NCBI RefSeq assembly: GCF_049199905.1
Contig: NZ_JBLZPK010000003.1
Coordinates: forward strand, 1 to 64,000
DNA: 64,000 nucleotides
Source of the DNA: Shinella sp032095155
GTDB taxonomy: Bacteria > Pseudomonadota > Alphaproteobacteria > Rhizobiales > Rhizobiaceae
Direction: 5' to 3'
The translations under genes and the position numbers were made by a program. The notes under the pieces are model-generated. The model did not search any database. It was not told the DNA's origin and saw nothing but the letters and a program-made list of their open reading frames with translations. Of the stretch, positions 45,023-52,988 are shown one piece after another (position 1 is the first letter of the stretch; the number at the start of each line of letters is the position of its first letter).

Positions 45023-45853
45023 ATGGCAGGCGAACCGGTCCGCATCGACGATCCCGCCGATCCGCGCATCGCGGGCTTCGTGTCGATCCGCGAGCGGGAC
45101 CTGACGGGCCGCGACGGCCGCTTTATCGCCGAGGGCACGGTGGTGCTGCGCATGCTGGGCAGCGCGCCGGCAAGGGCCAACGGCTTTGCCTGCGATGCGA
45201 TCCTGCTCCTGGAAAACCGTCTTGCCGGCCTTGCCGATGTTCTCGCCGCCTTTGGCAATGAGGTGCCGCTCTATGTGGCCTCGGCGTCGGTTTTCGATGC
45301 CGTTGCCGGCTTCAACATGCATCGCGGCGTGCTGGCGCTTGGCCGCAAACCCGCAGCGGAAGTCGGGGCATCGCTTCTCGGCAAGCTGCCGGAAACGAGC
45401 CTGGTGCTCGCCGGCTGCGGCCTGTCCAACCATGACAATGTCGGCTCGATCGTCCGCAATGCCGCGGCCTTCGGGGCGGATGCCGTCTTCCTCGATGAAA
45501 CCTCCTGCGATCCGCTTTATCGCAAGGCGATCCGGGTTTCCGTCGGCTCGGTGCTGAGCGTGCCGTTTTCGCGCGGCCTCGGCGCCCAGGCGATGCTGGA
45601 GGGGCTGGCGGCTGCCGGTTTCGAGATCTGGGGGCTGTCGCCGCGCGGTGCGGTTTCGATCGCGGCCATTCAGGCGGCGCGGCGTATCGCTTTGGTGCTC
45701 GGCACGGAAGGCGAGGGGTTGCCGCAGAGCATCCTTTCCCGGTTCCGCACGGCGCGCATCCCACAGCGTCCCGGTCTCGACAGTCTCAATGTCGCGACGG
45801 CCAGCGGGATTGCGCTCTATCAGATCGCGCTGGCGATGGGCCGGGTCGACTGA
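45023..45853 (+). CDS. TrmH/SpoU-family RNA 2'-O-methyltransferase
   Basis: This 276-aa protein has the SpoU knot motifs: motif 1 NHDNVGSIVRNAAAFGADAV, motif 2 ALVLGTEGEGLPQ and motif 3 IPQRPGLDSLNVATASGIAL. It transfers methyl from S-adenosylmethionine to a ribose 2'-OH of tRNA or rRNA. The N-terminal 100 residues are a substrate-binding domain. The exact target is not determined. Confidence 0.9.
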   Translation: MAGEPVRIDDPADPRIAGFVSIRERDLTGRDGRFIAEGTVVLRMLGSAPARANGFACDAILLLENRLAGLADVLAAFGNEVPLYVASASVFDAVAGFNMHRGVLALGRKPAAEVGASLLGKLPETSLVLAGCGLSNHDNVGSIVRNAAAFGADAVFLDETSCDPLYRKAIRVSVGSVLSVPFSRGLGAQAMLEGLAAAGFEIWGLSPRGAVSIAAIQAARRIALVLGTEGEGLPQSILSRFRTARIPQRPGLDSLNVATASGIALYQIALAMGRVD

Positions 45854-45859
45854 CGCCGC

Positions 45860-46243
45860 TCAGCAGCGCACACCATCCCACAATTCGTTCGGTGAACCGG
45901 ACTGGTCCCGCCATTTGCCGGTAAAGCCGCTGTAGTCTGGCTTGAAGGTGAGGATCAGCTTGCCGCTGCCGTATTTGTCCTGCCAGTCCAGCGTATGGTC
46001 GAGACCGGTGACGGCGGCGGGCTCGCTGAGGGTGCCTGCGGTCATCGTGCCGATATCGGCGAACTCGTAGGTGCCGGTCAGCCGGCCGTCGCCTTCCGTC
46101 TTGAACTCGGTGTTGGCCTGCACGAGATTGCCGTTGCTCCACAGCCGGCCGCAATATTGGCCGGTGGCGGTGGCCTCCTGTTTCGGAGACGGTGCGTTTG
46201 CGCCGGTCAGGCTGAGCACGAGGGCGAGGATGAGGGTCTTCAT
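45860..46243 (-). CDS. small exported hypothetical protein
   Basis: This 127-aa protein has a short signal peptide (MKTLILALVLSLTGANA) and a beta-rich mature part with two cysteines (GQYCGRLW and GVRC at the end) that may pair. A sequence like FKPDYSGFTGKWRDQSGSP recalls small lipocalin-like domains, but the family is not clear. The start is set by GGGGAG upstream. It lies 16 bp after the coiled-coil gene on the same strand. Confidence 0.6.
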   Translation of the reverse strand: MKTLILALVLSLTGANAPSPKQEATATGQYCGRLWSNGNLVQANTEFKTEGDGRLTGTYEFADIGTMTAGTLSEPAAVTGLDHTLDWQDKYGSGKLILTFKPDYSGFTGKWRDQSGSPNELWDGVRC

Positions 46244-46259
46244 ATCGTGCTCCCCTGGT

Positions 46260-47405
46260 TCAGGCCTCGTCGCGGCCGATCTGTTCACGCACCCGCTGGG
46301 CAAGGCTGCGGTCGTCGCCATCAAGGCTCGGATCGAGCGCCGCGATGAGATCGTGCACCGGCGAGCTTGCGCCTTCGCGCGCCGCGGTCAGCACGATCAT
46401 CTTGCTGGCGAGATCGGCCATTTCCTCGCGCAGCGCCGTATCATTGTCGCCGACCTTGGCGGCCAGAAGCCGCTCGGAAAGGGCGGTGCCCTGATTGCGC
46501 ACATCCTCTTCCAGCGCGACGATATCGATGGGCGGCACGGCCTTTTCGGCGCGGCGCGGGGCGATCCTGCCCGGTGTCAGGGCACGGGTAATGCCGGCGG
46601 TGCGGGCCGCTTTGGCGACCTCCTTGTTTTCGGCGGTCAACGTCTTCACCTTGTCGCGCAGGCGGGTGATTTCCGCGATGCGCCGTTCGATTGCATTGTC
46701 CTTGTCGGCGGCACCCGCGAGCTCGCGCGTCAGCCGGGTCTCAAGCTGGCGCACGCGGCCTTCTTCGCGGCCGAGGCGCAGCTCCAGCGATTTCGCCTTT
46801 TCGCTGGCCGTCTTCAGGTCCTCGCGCGCCTTGTCGCGCTCGTCCTTCAGGTTGCCGATGCGGCTCTTCAGGTTCTCCATCGTGGTCTCCTGCGTCGCGA
46901 TGTCGATCTTCATCGCGTCGATATCGGACTGCAGATGGGTGATGGTGGTGTTGAGCTTGTCGATCTCGGTCAGGCGGCTGCGTACCTCGCGGTCGGCGCC
47001 GGCCAGTGCTGCCTTCAGCTGCTCGCCCTTCATCTCTTCGCGACGGAAGGCCGAGCGCATGTCGCCGGCCTCGATGTTCATGTCGGCGATCTGCGCATGC
47101 AGTTCGGCATTTTCCGTGCCGATGGCGGTGGCCTGGGCGAGCAGCTTTTCGTTGCGCACCATTTCCAACGTGTGCTTTTCGCGCTCGCGGCGCACGCTCT
47201 GGGAAAGCCGCGCGTTTTCGGCGGCAAAGGCGGCGCGGGCCATGTCCTTCTGCGCGCGCACTTCCTGAGGGCTGAGCGGCATGGTGGCCTTCATGCGGGC
47301 TTCGGTGAACTTGACGATGCGTTTCTGGATTGCCGGCGCGATGAGCAGTCCGGTCAGCGTGGCGGCGAGAAAGCCAAGCGCGAAGAGGAGGGCATACTCG
47401 ATCAC
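46260..47405 (-). CDS. membrane-anchored coiled-coil protein
   Basis: This 381-aa protein has an N-terminal membrane helix (MIEYALLFALGFLAATLTGL), then almost continuous coiled coil from about residue 60 to 270 (for example IDKLNTTITHLQSDIDAMKI), then a basic linker and a short C-terminal helix. It starts with GTG. No enzyme motif is present. Its form suggests a scaffolding or envelope-organising role like that of RmuC-type or tip-associated proteins, but that is only inference. Confidence 0.7.
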   Translation of the reverse strand: MIEYALLFALGFLAATLTGLLIAPAIQKRIVKFTEARMKATMPLSPQEVRAQKDMARAAFAAENARLSQSVRREREKHTLEMVRNEKLLAQATAIGTENAELHAQIADMNIEAGDMRSAFRREEMKGEQLKAALAGADREVRSRLTEIDKLNTTITHLQSDIDAMKIDIATQETTMENLKSRIGNLKDERDKAREDLKTASEKAKSLELRLGREEGRVRQLETRLTRELAGAADKDNAIERRIAEITRLRDKVKTLTAENKEVAKAARTAGITRALTPGRIAPRRAEKAVPPIDIVALEEDVRNQGTALSERLLAAKVGDNDTALREEMADLASKMIVLTAAREGASSPVHDLIAALDPSLDGDDRSLAQRVREQIGRDEA

Positions 47406-47575
47406 GGATCAACTCGCTTCAAAACGGGTCCCAATCCAACGGGGCGGGTCCAAACGGGATGTCGGGCAGGGGCACTATAGCGGCTTGCCCGGATTTGCGG
47501 GAGGGGTCGTTCCCGCGAAATCAACTCTCGGTTAACCAGACGGCCGAGCCGCCCGGTTCATTCGGAAGAAGGATA

Positions 47576-48154
47576 TCAGAAGGGGTTCCAGGTCGGCTGG
47601 CGGGTGAGCTTGAGATAGCCCGCATTGATGCCGATACGGGCGCCGACGCCGGTTCGGATCGGCACGAGCACGATATCGCGGTTGACGTTCACCTGCATGC
47701 CGAGGCCCGCGATGACATAGGCGGAGCCCGAGACGCCGCCGAAACGGTCGTAGAGCGCGTTCACGTCGGGCAGATTGTAAACCAGCATCATCGTGCGGCT
47801 GCCCTGGCCGCCCCAGTCGAGGCCGAGCGAGGGGCCTTGCCAGAATACGGAATGCTGGCCGGCATTCTTGGTGTTGAGCGTGCCTTCGCCATAGGTGAGG
47901 CCCGCGACGAAGGCGCCGGAGCCTTCCTGGCCGAGAATATAGCCGTTCGGCAGGCCGTAGGATTCGAACGCGCGCTCGACGAGCTTGGCAAGGCCGCCGG
48001 AGGTCTCGCCGAAGAAGCCGTGGCCGGCATCGACGATTTCCTGCATCGAATACTGGCTGGATTGCTGTGCCTGGGCAGGCAAGGCAAGGAGCAACGCCAC
48101 AAAAGCCGCGATTGCGAGCTTGAATGTCGTCGTGACCAGATTTGTAACAGCCAT
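47576..48154 (-). CDS. eipA: EipA-like envelope integrity protein (DUF1134)
   Basis: This 192-aa periplasmic protein has a signal peptide (through AQA) and the DUF1134 beta-barrel domain (IVDAGHGFFGETSGGLAKLV, LGLDWGGQGSRTMMLVYNL, VGARIGINAGYLKLT). Brucella EipA supports cell-envelope integrity and is controlled by CtrA. A near-consensus CtrA box sits 62 bp upstream (48216-48231). I choose MAVTNLV. An ATG 13 codons earlier is possible. It diverges from chpT and shares that box. Confidence 0.88.
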   Translation of the reverse strand: MAVTNLVTTTFKLAIAAFVALLLALPAQAQQSSQYSMQEIVDAGHGFFGETSGGLAKLVERAFESYGLPNGYILGQEGSGAFVAGLTYGEGTLNTKNAGQHSVFWQGPSLGLDWGGQGSRTMMLVYNLPDVNALYDRFGGVSGSAYVIAGLGMQVNVNRDIVLVPIRTGVGARIGINAGYLKLTRQPTWNPF

Positions 48155-48215
48155 GTCCCGTTTGCCTTCCTTGATGTCTCGGCCCCGTTCCATGCTGCAA
48201 TTTGATCTTATGGTC

Positions 48216-48231
48216 TTAACAATCGGTTTAC
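48216..48231. promoter_or_regulatory. near-consensus CtrA box between eipA and chpT
   Basis: TTAACAATCGGTTTAC is TTAA-N7-TTAAC with one mismatch (TTTAC). It is in the intergenic space of two divergent genes and can serve either. Confidence 0.4.
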
Positions 48232-48372
48232 CAAATGTGGTGTCATTATGGCTGGATTAAAATCGAGCACGCCTCGCGCAATCATGGCGTGCTATGCGTC
48301 GCGCGGAATGGTCCCGCGTGCGCCTTCACACGGCGTCCCGCGATGAAAAATGCGTGGATCCAGGAGAAATTT

Positions 48373-49026
48373 ATGGTGAAAAATCCGAACCTCACGCTGA
48401 CAGGTCCCGATCTGGCAGCACTTTTGTGCAGCCGCGTCTGCCATGACGTCATCTCGCCGGTCGGCGCGATCAACAACGGTCTTGAACTGCTCGACGAGGG
48501 CGGTGCCGATGCCGAGGCGATGGACCTCATCCGCACCAGCGCGCTGAACGCCTCCGTCCGTCTCAAATTCGCACGCCTTGCCTTCGGTGCCTCCGGCTCG
48601 GTCGGCGCATCGATCGATACCGGCGAGGCCGAAAAGGCCGCGCGCGATTTCGCCGCCGCCGAAAAGAAGACCGAGATCACCTGGAACGGCCCGCGCGCCA
48701 TCATCCCGAAGAACCGGGTGAAGCTGCTGCTCAATCTCTTCCTCGTCGCTTACGGTGCCATTCCGCGTGGCGGTTCGGTCGACGTGACGCTGGAAAACCC
48801 GGAATTCGACGCGGTCTTCAAGCTGGCCGTGAAGGGCCGCATGCTGCGCGTGCCGCCGAAATTCACGGAAATCCTGACCGGTACGCCGGAAGAGTCGGTC
48901 GATGCCCATTCGATCCAGCCCTACTACACGGTGCTTTTGGCCGACGAAGCCGGCATGGAGCTCGATGTCGCGGCAAGCCCGGAAGAAATCGTCTTCAGTG
49001 CGCGCATGGCCGCAGCCTCCGAATGA
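48373..49026 (+). CDS. chpT: histidine phosphotransferase ChpT
   Basis: This 217-aa protein has the dimeric HPt-like fold of ChpT, with the phosphorylated His24 in SRVCHDVISPVGAINNGLEL, then a degenerate Bergerat-type domain. In Caulobacter and Brucella it passes phosphate from the hybrid kinase CckA to both CtrA and CpdR. I start at MVKNPNLTL behind AGGAGAAATTT. The same frame is open further upstream but lacks a ribosome site. ctrA lies 0.6 kb downstream. Confidence 0.93.
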   Translation: MVKNPNLTLTGPDLAALLCSRVCHDVISPVGAINNGLELLDEGGADAEAMDLIRTSALNASVRLKFARLAFGASGSVGASIDTGEAEKAARDFAAAEKKTEITWNGPRAIIPKNRVKLLLNLFLVAYGAIPRGGSVDVTLENPEFDAVFKLAVKGRMLRVPPKFTEILTGTPEESVDAHSIQPYYTVLLADEAGMELDVAASPEEIVFSARMAAASE

Positions 49027-49044
49027 TGCGAAAGCGGCCTGGTG

Positions 49045-49052
49045 TTAACCAT
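49045..49052 (+). promoter_or_regulatory. CtrA-type half site upstream of the response regulator
   Basis: TTAACCAT lies 89 bp before the response regulator start. Confidence 0.35.
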
Positions 49053-49140
49053 GGCCGCTAACGCTTTGTTTGCCAGTGGGCGGTAGTATCGCTTCCTGTA
49101 CTGTTCCCGCTTAACGAGCGGGAGACCTTAGGAGCAGCTA

Positions 49141-49503
49141 ATGCAGCGGTTGATGATCGCCGACGGTTCCGATGTCGTCCGCAAGGTCGGCAAGCGTATT
49201 CTTTCCGGTTTCAATTTCCTCGTTCTGGAAGCTTCGAGTTCGCTCGAAGCGCTGGTCCGCTGCGAGGCGGAGCTTCCCAACATCCTGATCGTCGATGCCA
49301 CCATGGACGGTGCGCTCGAACTGATCGGCAATATCCGCAACCTGCCGCAGGGCAAGTCGGTGCGCATCTATTATTGCGTCGTCGAGGCGGACCTGAAGAA
49401 GATGATGATGGGCAAGCGCGCGGGCGCGGACGATTTCCTGCTGAAACCGTTCGACCGCAAGATCCTGACCCAGGTCTTCAGCAATCTCTCGATCGCCGCC
49501 TAA
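49141..49503 (+). CDS. single-domain response regulator between chpT and ctrA
   Basis: This 120-aa receiver domain has the phospho-acceptor Asp52 (ILIVDATMDG) and Lys102 (FLLKPFD) but lacks the usual acidic pair at the N-terminus (ADGSD instead of DD) and the switch Ser/Thr (YYCVVEAD). It is therefore a divergent or weakly phosphorylated receiver. Its position next to chpT and ctrA suggests a part in that phosphorelay. CpdR and DivK are different in sequence, so I do not name it. Confidence 0.85.
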   Translation: MQRLMIADGSDVVRKVGKRILSGFNFLVLEASSSLEALVRCEAELPNILIVDATMDGALELIGNIRNLPQGKSVRIYYCVVEADLKKMMMGKRAGADDFLLKPFDRKILTQVFSNLSIAA

Positions 49504-49530
49504 GCGGCAGACAAATCGATACCATTCGCC

Positions 49531-49564
49531 AACGCGGCCGCTCGAAGGAGCGGGCCGCGTTTTG
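49531..49564 (+). terminator. terminator after the response regulator
   Basis: A long hairpin with CGCGGCC / GGCCGCG outer and GCTC / GAGC inner pairs is followed by TTTT. Confidence 0.75.
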
Positions 49565-49593
49565 CGTTTCCGGCATTCCGCTTCCATCAGGGC

Positions 49594-49621
49594 AAAGAAA
49601 AACCCGCCGGCAAGCGGCGGG
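49594..49621 (-). terminator. terminator after ctrA
   Basis: On the minus strand the 7-bp stem CCCGCCG / CGGCGGG with a 5-nt loop is followed by a U-rich tract. Confidence 0.75.
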
Positions 49622-49650
49622 TCGAAGTCTTGAGCGGGGAGGGCGTGCGA

Positions 49651-50349
49651 TCAGGCGCTTTCGGCGTAGTCGCCATCGGGCTCGCGCAGCACGTAGCCGC
49701 GGCCCCAGACCGTCTCGATGTAGTTGGCGCCGCCGGCGGCGTTTGCGAGCTTCTTGCGCAGCTTGCAGATGAAGACGTCGATGATCTTCAGTTCCGGCTC
49801 GTCCATGCCGCCATAGAGGTGGTTGAGGAACATTTCCTTGGTGAGCGTCGTGCCCTTGCGCAGCGAGAGCAGCTCGAGCATCTGGTATTCCTTGCCCGTC
49901 AGGTGCACGCGCTGGCCGCCGACTTCGACCGTCTTGGCGTCGAGGTTGACGATGAGCTCGCCCGTCGAGATGACCGACTGGGCATGGCCCTTGGAACGGC
50001 GCACGATGGCGTGGATGCGGGCGACGAGCTCGTCCTTGTGGAACGGCTTCGTCATATAGTCGTCGGCACCGAAGCCGAGGCCGCGCACCTTGTCTTCGAT
50101 ACCGGCCATGCCCGAGAGAATCAGGATCGGCGTCTTGACCTTGGACAGGCGCAGCGTGCGCAGAACTTCATAACCCGACATGTCGGGCAGATTGAGATCG
50201 AGCAGGATGATATCGTAATCATACAACTTGCCCAGATCGACACCTTCCTCGCCGAGGTCGGTGGTGTACACATTAAAGCTTTCGGACTTCAGCATCAGTT
50301 CGATGCTCTGCGCTGTCGCGCTGTCGTCCTCAATGAGTAGAACCCGCAT
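49651..50349 (-). CDS. ctrA: cell-cycle transcriptional regulator CtrA
   Basis: This 232-aa OmpR-type response regulator is the essential master regulator of the alphaproteobacterial cell cycle. The receiver domain has Asp51 (IILLDLNLPDMSGYEV) and the acidic pair EDD near the N-terminus. The winged-helix domain (LTGKEYQMLELLSLRKGTTL) binds TTAA-N7-TTAA. The C-terminal residues end in a small-residue tail (AESA), similar to the Ala-Ala degron that ClpXP recognises in Caulobacter CtrA. AGGGGA precedes the start. The upstream region carries six GANTC sites. Confidence 0.97.
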   Translation of the reverse strand: MRVLLIEDDSATAQSIELMLKSESFNVYTTDLGEEGVDLGKLYDYDIILLDLNLPDMSGYEVLRTLRLSKVKTPILILSGMAGIEDKVRGLGFGADDYMTKPFHKDELVARIHAIVRRSKGHAQSVISTGELIVNLDAKTVEVGGQRVHLTGKEYQMLELLSLRKGTTLTKEMFLNHLYGGMDEPELKIIDVFICKLRKKLANAAGGANYIETVWGRGYVLREPDGDYAESA

Positions 50350-50435
50350 ATCTGTCCCCTTTTCCGCCGCTCAAGGTACCTGGCCCCCTACGCGATACGG
50401 ATCCAGTCGTTGCCTGATTTGGAGGCTGCCACGAA

Positions 50436-50443
50436 ATGGTTAA
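50436..50443 (-). promoter_or_regulatory. CtrA-type half site in the ctrA promoter
   Basis: ATGGTTAA on the top strand is TTAACCAT on the bottom, 87 bp upstream of ctrA. It is a candidate autoregulatory site. Confidence 0.45.
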
Positions 50444-50451
50444 CAAATCCT

Positions 50452-50688
50452 GATTCACTTTGGCAAGGTGTATCGATCTGTTAATTATTTTAGGCAGACT
50501 CCTGATTTCTAATGTGAATCGGAAATGTGTCTCTTAATTTTTCTCGTTAAGAAACAACGCTAACCGACTCTTTAGACTCATCAATGCGAACCACATTGTT
50601 TTTCGCGAACCGCATTTACTGAGCCTTAAATCATCGGACCTATGATTAACGATGCCCGTAAACGAAAGGTTACCAGCGGTAGGGATTC
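50452..50688. promoter_or_regulatory. cluster of six GANTC methylation sites upstream of ctrA
   Basis: GANTC (CcrM target) occurs at 50452, 50497, 50516, 50566, 50575 and 50684, about six times more than chance would give in 240 bp. The 50350-50878 intergenic stretch is the divergent promoter region of ctrA and the FliJ-like gene and carries no other gene. It is AT-rich for this genome. Confidence 0.55.
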
Positions 50689-50878
50689 ATTAATTCTCGC
50701 TAGGTTTTTTTTAACGCTCGACGTGTTTTGTCGGGTCACGGGTGGAAATACCGGCTTCAATAGGTGGTGAAAGCCACGTTTTGAAACTGATTTGGAATGC
50801 CGGGTTAAGCGTTCGCCATCGTGTTCGGCGGTCGCCAGCCTTTATGCCGGGGTCTCGCTATCCACGGGAGTATTGCGT

Positions 50879-51229
50879 ATGAAGTCGCGTGAGAGCCTAG
50901 TTCGCCTGAAGGAATTTCAGGTGAAAGACAAAAGACGGCAGCTGTCTCAATTGCAGCTCATGATGTCCGAATTCGAACGGATGTCGAAGGAGCTGGAAAG
51001 CCAGATCGCTATCGAAGAGAAGAAATCCGGGATTACCGATCCCAGTCACTTCGCTTACCCTACCTTCGCCAAGGCGGCGCGGCAGCGCTCCGACAACCTG
51101 CAGGTCTCTATCCGGGAACTGAAGGTGCAGCAGGATGCTGCGGAGCTGGCGCTGGAAGAGGCCGAGGCGGAGTTCGCCAAGGCTTCGGCGCTGGAAGAGC
51201 GCGACAACGCGGTCCGGCTTCGCGCCTGA
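50879..51229 (+). CDS. fliJ: FliJ-like coiled-coil flagellar export protein
   Basis: This 116-aa protein is charged and predicted to form two antiparallel helices (SRESLVRLKEFQVKDKRRQL onward), the shape of FliJ, the ATPase-associated chaperone escort of flagellar type III export. It is divergent from ctrA. In rhizobia a gene annotated fliJ lies next to ctrA. The low sequence complexity of FliJ means the name rests partly on this context. GGGAG lies before the start. Confidence 0.7.
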   Translation: MKSRESLVRLKEFQVKDKRRQLSQLQLMMSEFERMSKELESQIAIEEKKSGITDPSHFAYPTFAKAARQRSDNLQVSIRELKVQQDAAELALEEAEAEFAKASALEERDNAVRLRA

Positions 51230-51250
51230 CCCCGTTTCGGTTCTGAAGAA

Positions 51251-51299
51251 CCCTCGCGAGCGGCCGCAAGACCGCTCACGAGGGCTCTTCGCGTTTTTT
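51251..51299 (+). terminator. terminator after the FliJ-like gene
   Basis: Two stacked stems (CCCTCG / CGAGGG and GAGCGG / CCGCTC) are followed a few bases on by TTTTTT. Confidence 0.65.
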
Positions 51300-51303
51300 C
51301 AAG

Positions 51304-51347
51304 GCAATTCCTGCAAAAGTGTAACGCGATTTTGCGTCCGGAATTGC
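51304..51347. repeat. half copy of the rhizobial mosaic repeat
   Basis: GCAATTCC and GGAATTGC are 44 bp apart end to end, as in the copy at 4295-4338. The inner sequences AAAAGTG and TTTTGCGTCC are shared. The second half of the element is missing here. Confidence 0.75.
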
Positions 51348-51357
51348 CCGGCAGAAA

Positions 51358-51639
51358 TCAAAGGTTCACGACGTCGGCCCAGTCCTTATGGCGCAGCGCC
51401 TGAGCCTTGAAGAACGGGCAGAGCGGCATGATCTTCCAACCGCTCTTGCGCGCGTCCTCCACCGCATGGGCTGCCAGCGCCTGGCCGACACCCTTGCCGC
51501 GCAGCGCATCCGGTACGCCGGTATGATCGACGATGATGAGCTGTGGTGACGCGCGGGAATAGGTCACTTCCGCCTCGTGGCCCTCGACGGTGACGGAATA
51601 GCGGCCCTTCGAACCGTTTTCTTCGTGCCTGATATCCAT
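51358..51639 (-). CDS. GNAT-like N-acetyltransferase (YjdJ type)
   Basis: This 93-aa protein has the short GNAT core of the Gcn5-like YjdJ group: EVTYSRASPQLIIVDHTGV, then the acetyl-CoA loop LRGKGVGQALAAHAVEDARK, then IMPLCPFFKA. These small proteins often acetylate unknown substrates. GAGGAG lies before the start. It converges with the FliJ-like gene and diverges from the pqiA-like gene. Confidence 0.85.
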   Translation of the reverse strand: MDIRHEENGSKGRYSVTVEGHEAEVTYSRASPQLIIVDHTGVPDALRGKGVGQALAAHAVEDARKSGWKIMPLCPFFKAQALRHKDWADVVNL

Positions 51640-51780
51640 GGTCTGCTCCTCGCTGTTGGGGTGTCGGCGCCATCCTTTCCCGTTCGATCCGATCCGGCAA
51701 GTCAGGAGGATGTGAACAGTGCGTGCTGCATCGGAACGAAACGGGTGCTATGCAAGGCGATCTCAAACGCGAACCGCCTC

Positions 51781-51982
51781 ATGATCTTCGTCGCCCCAGC
51801 CCTTCTGGTTCTTTCGAGCCTCTGCCTCGCCTTCGGTCTCGTCCTGCCGCTCGTCCGCTTCGAAAAACTCTATTTCTTCGATGAGACGCCGTCGTTGATC
51901 GACATCGTCGTCTCGCTCTGGGGGCAGGGGAGCGGCGGGCTTGCCGTGCTCGTCGCACTGTTTTCCGTCGTCTTTCCGGTCG
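51781..51982 (+). CDS. paraquat-inducible protein A-like, cut by the assembly gap
   Basis: The first 67 residues (MIFVAPALLVLSSLCLAFGL... LWGQGSGGLAVLVALFSVVF) match the start of PqiA/YebS-family inner-membrane proteins: a membrane helix, the LPLVRFEKLYFFDETPS signature, and the next helix. The gene then runs into 267 N. PqiA works with MCE-type PqiB in lipid transport between membranes. Its far end is not seen, so it may be complete in the real genome. Confidence 0.6.
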
Positions 51983-52249
51983 NNNNNNNNNNNNNNNNNN
52001 NNNNNNNNNNNNNNNNNNNNNNNNNNNNNNNNNNNNNNNNNNNNNNNNNNNNNNNNNNNNNNNNNNNNNNNNNNNNNNNNNNNNNNNNNNNNNNNNNNNN
52101 NNNNNNNNNNNNNNNNNNNNNNNNNNNNNNNNNNNNNNNNNNNNNNNNNNNNNNNNNNNNNNNNNNNNNNNNNNNNNNNNNNNNNNNNNNNNNNNNNNNN
52201 NNNNNNNNNNNNNNNNNNNNNNNNNNNNNNNNNNNNNNNNNNNNNNNNN
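51983..52249. other. assembly gap (267 N)
   Basis: Unknown sequence between the pqiA-like gene and sciP. The true length may differ. Confidence 0.99.
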
Positions 52250-52275
52250 CGCTTGGGTCTTGATCCAAAACGGGG

Positions 52276-52551
52276 CTAGTGGCGATACTGCTGGATGCGC
52301 GTGGTGCGCAGGCCGGCAAGGCCGTGATCGTTGATGGAGGACTGCCAGGACAGGAATTCTTCGACCGTCAGTGTATACCGTTCACAGGCTTCTTCGAGAC
52401 TCAAAAGCCCGCCACGCACGGCGGCGACGACTTCTGCCTTCCGGCGAATCACCCAGCGCCGCGTGTTGGCTGGCGGCAAATCGGCGATCGTCAGGGGGCT
52501 GCCATCGGGGCCGATGACGTATTTAACGCGGGGTCGTATCAATTCGGTCAT
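52276..52551 (-). CDS. sciP: CtrA inhibitor SciP (DUF1153)
   Basis: This 91-aa helix-turn-helix protein matches DUF1153, whose Caulobacter member SciP binds CtrA and stops it from recruiting RNA polymerase in swarmer cells. The sequence shows TRRWVIRRKAEVVAAVRGGL and LSLEEACERYTLTVEEFLSW, the family core. It lies 2 kb from ctrA. A TTAA-N7-CTAA motif (52605-52619) upstream is one base from the CtrA box. Confidence 0.93.
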   Translation of the reverse strand: MTELIRPRVKYVIGPDGSPLTIADLPPANTRRWVIRRKAEVVAAVRGGLLSLEEACERYTLTVEEFLSWQSSINDHGLAGLRTTRIQQYRH

Positions 52552-52604
52552 TGGACTCTCTACATAAACTCAAGACCATATGCGGGAACTCTAGACCGCC
52601 ACAT

Positions 52605-52619
52605 TTAAGATTTGCCTAA
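52605..52619 (-). promoter_or_regulatory. imperfect CtrA box upstream of sciP
   Basis: The top strand reads TTAAGATTTGCCTAA, that is TTAA-N7-CTAA with one mismatch, 54 bp upstream of the sciP start. The adjoining 52620-52988 stretch is low in GC and has a palindrome CGCCCCC-aaattta-GGGGGCG (about 52782-52803) but no gene I can support. Confidence 0.35.
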
Positions 52620-52988
52620 GCGCACACTAACAATTTTCTAATCTTTTGAGCGGCTTCGCACTTGGCGCTCGCCTCGCGAGGCACTGGTTTCCGCTACGTT
52701 GGGGAAGAGGCCCGTTTACGGCCGCCGCATGGGAGCCATGCAAATATTTCATTTCTATTTTATTCAAATGCTGCTAATACGCCCCCAAATTTAAGGGGGC
52801 GGTATCGGATCGGTGCCACCGGAGCTCCCTGGAAGCATCCACATGAATTCCTTCCGCGCGCTGTTTCCTTTGGGAATACGGCGGCCGTGGCGTTTTTTAA
52901 CGCTGCCTGACCAGGGATGCTCCAAGATTTTTCCGGACCGAGAATGCACACGAGCCCGGCGCGGCGCGCCGGCGGTTGGAAACGGAAA

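Noticed and set aside
50521..50560. TTAATTTTTCTCGTTAA as a CtrA box upstream of ctrA
   Set aside because: The two TTAA words are nine bases apart instead of seven.
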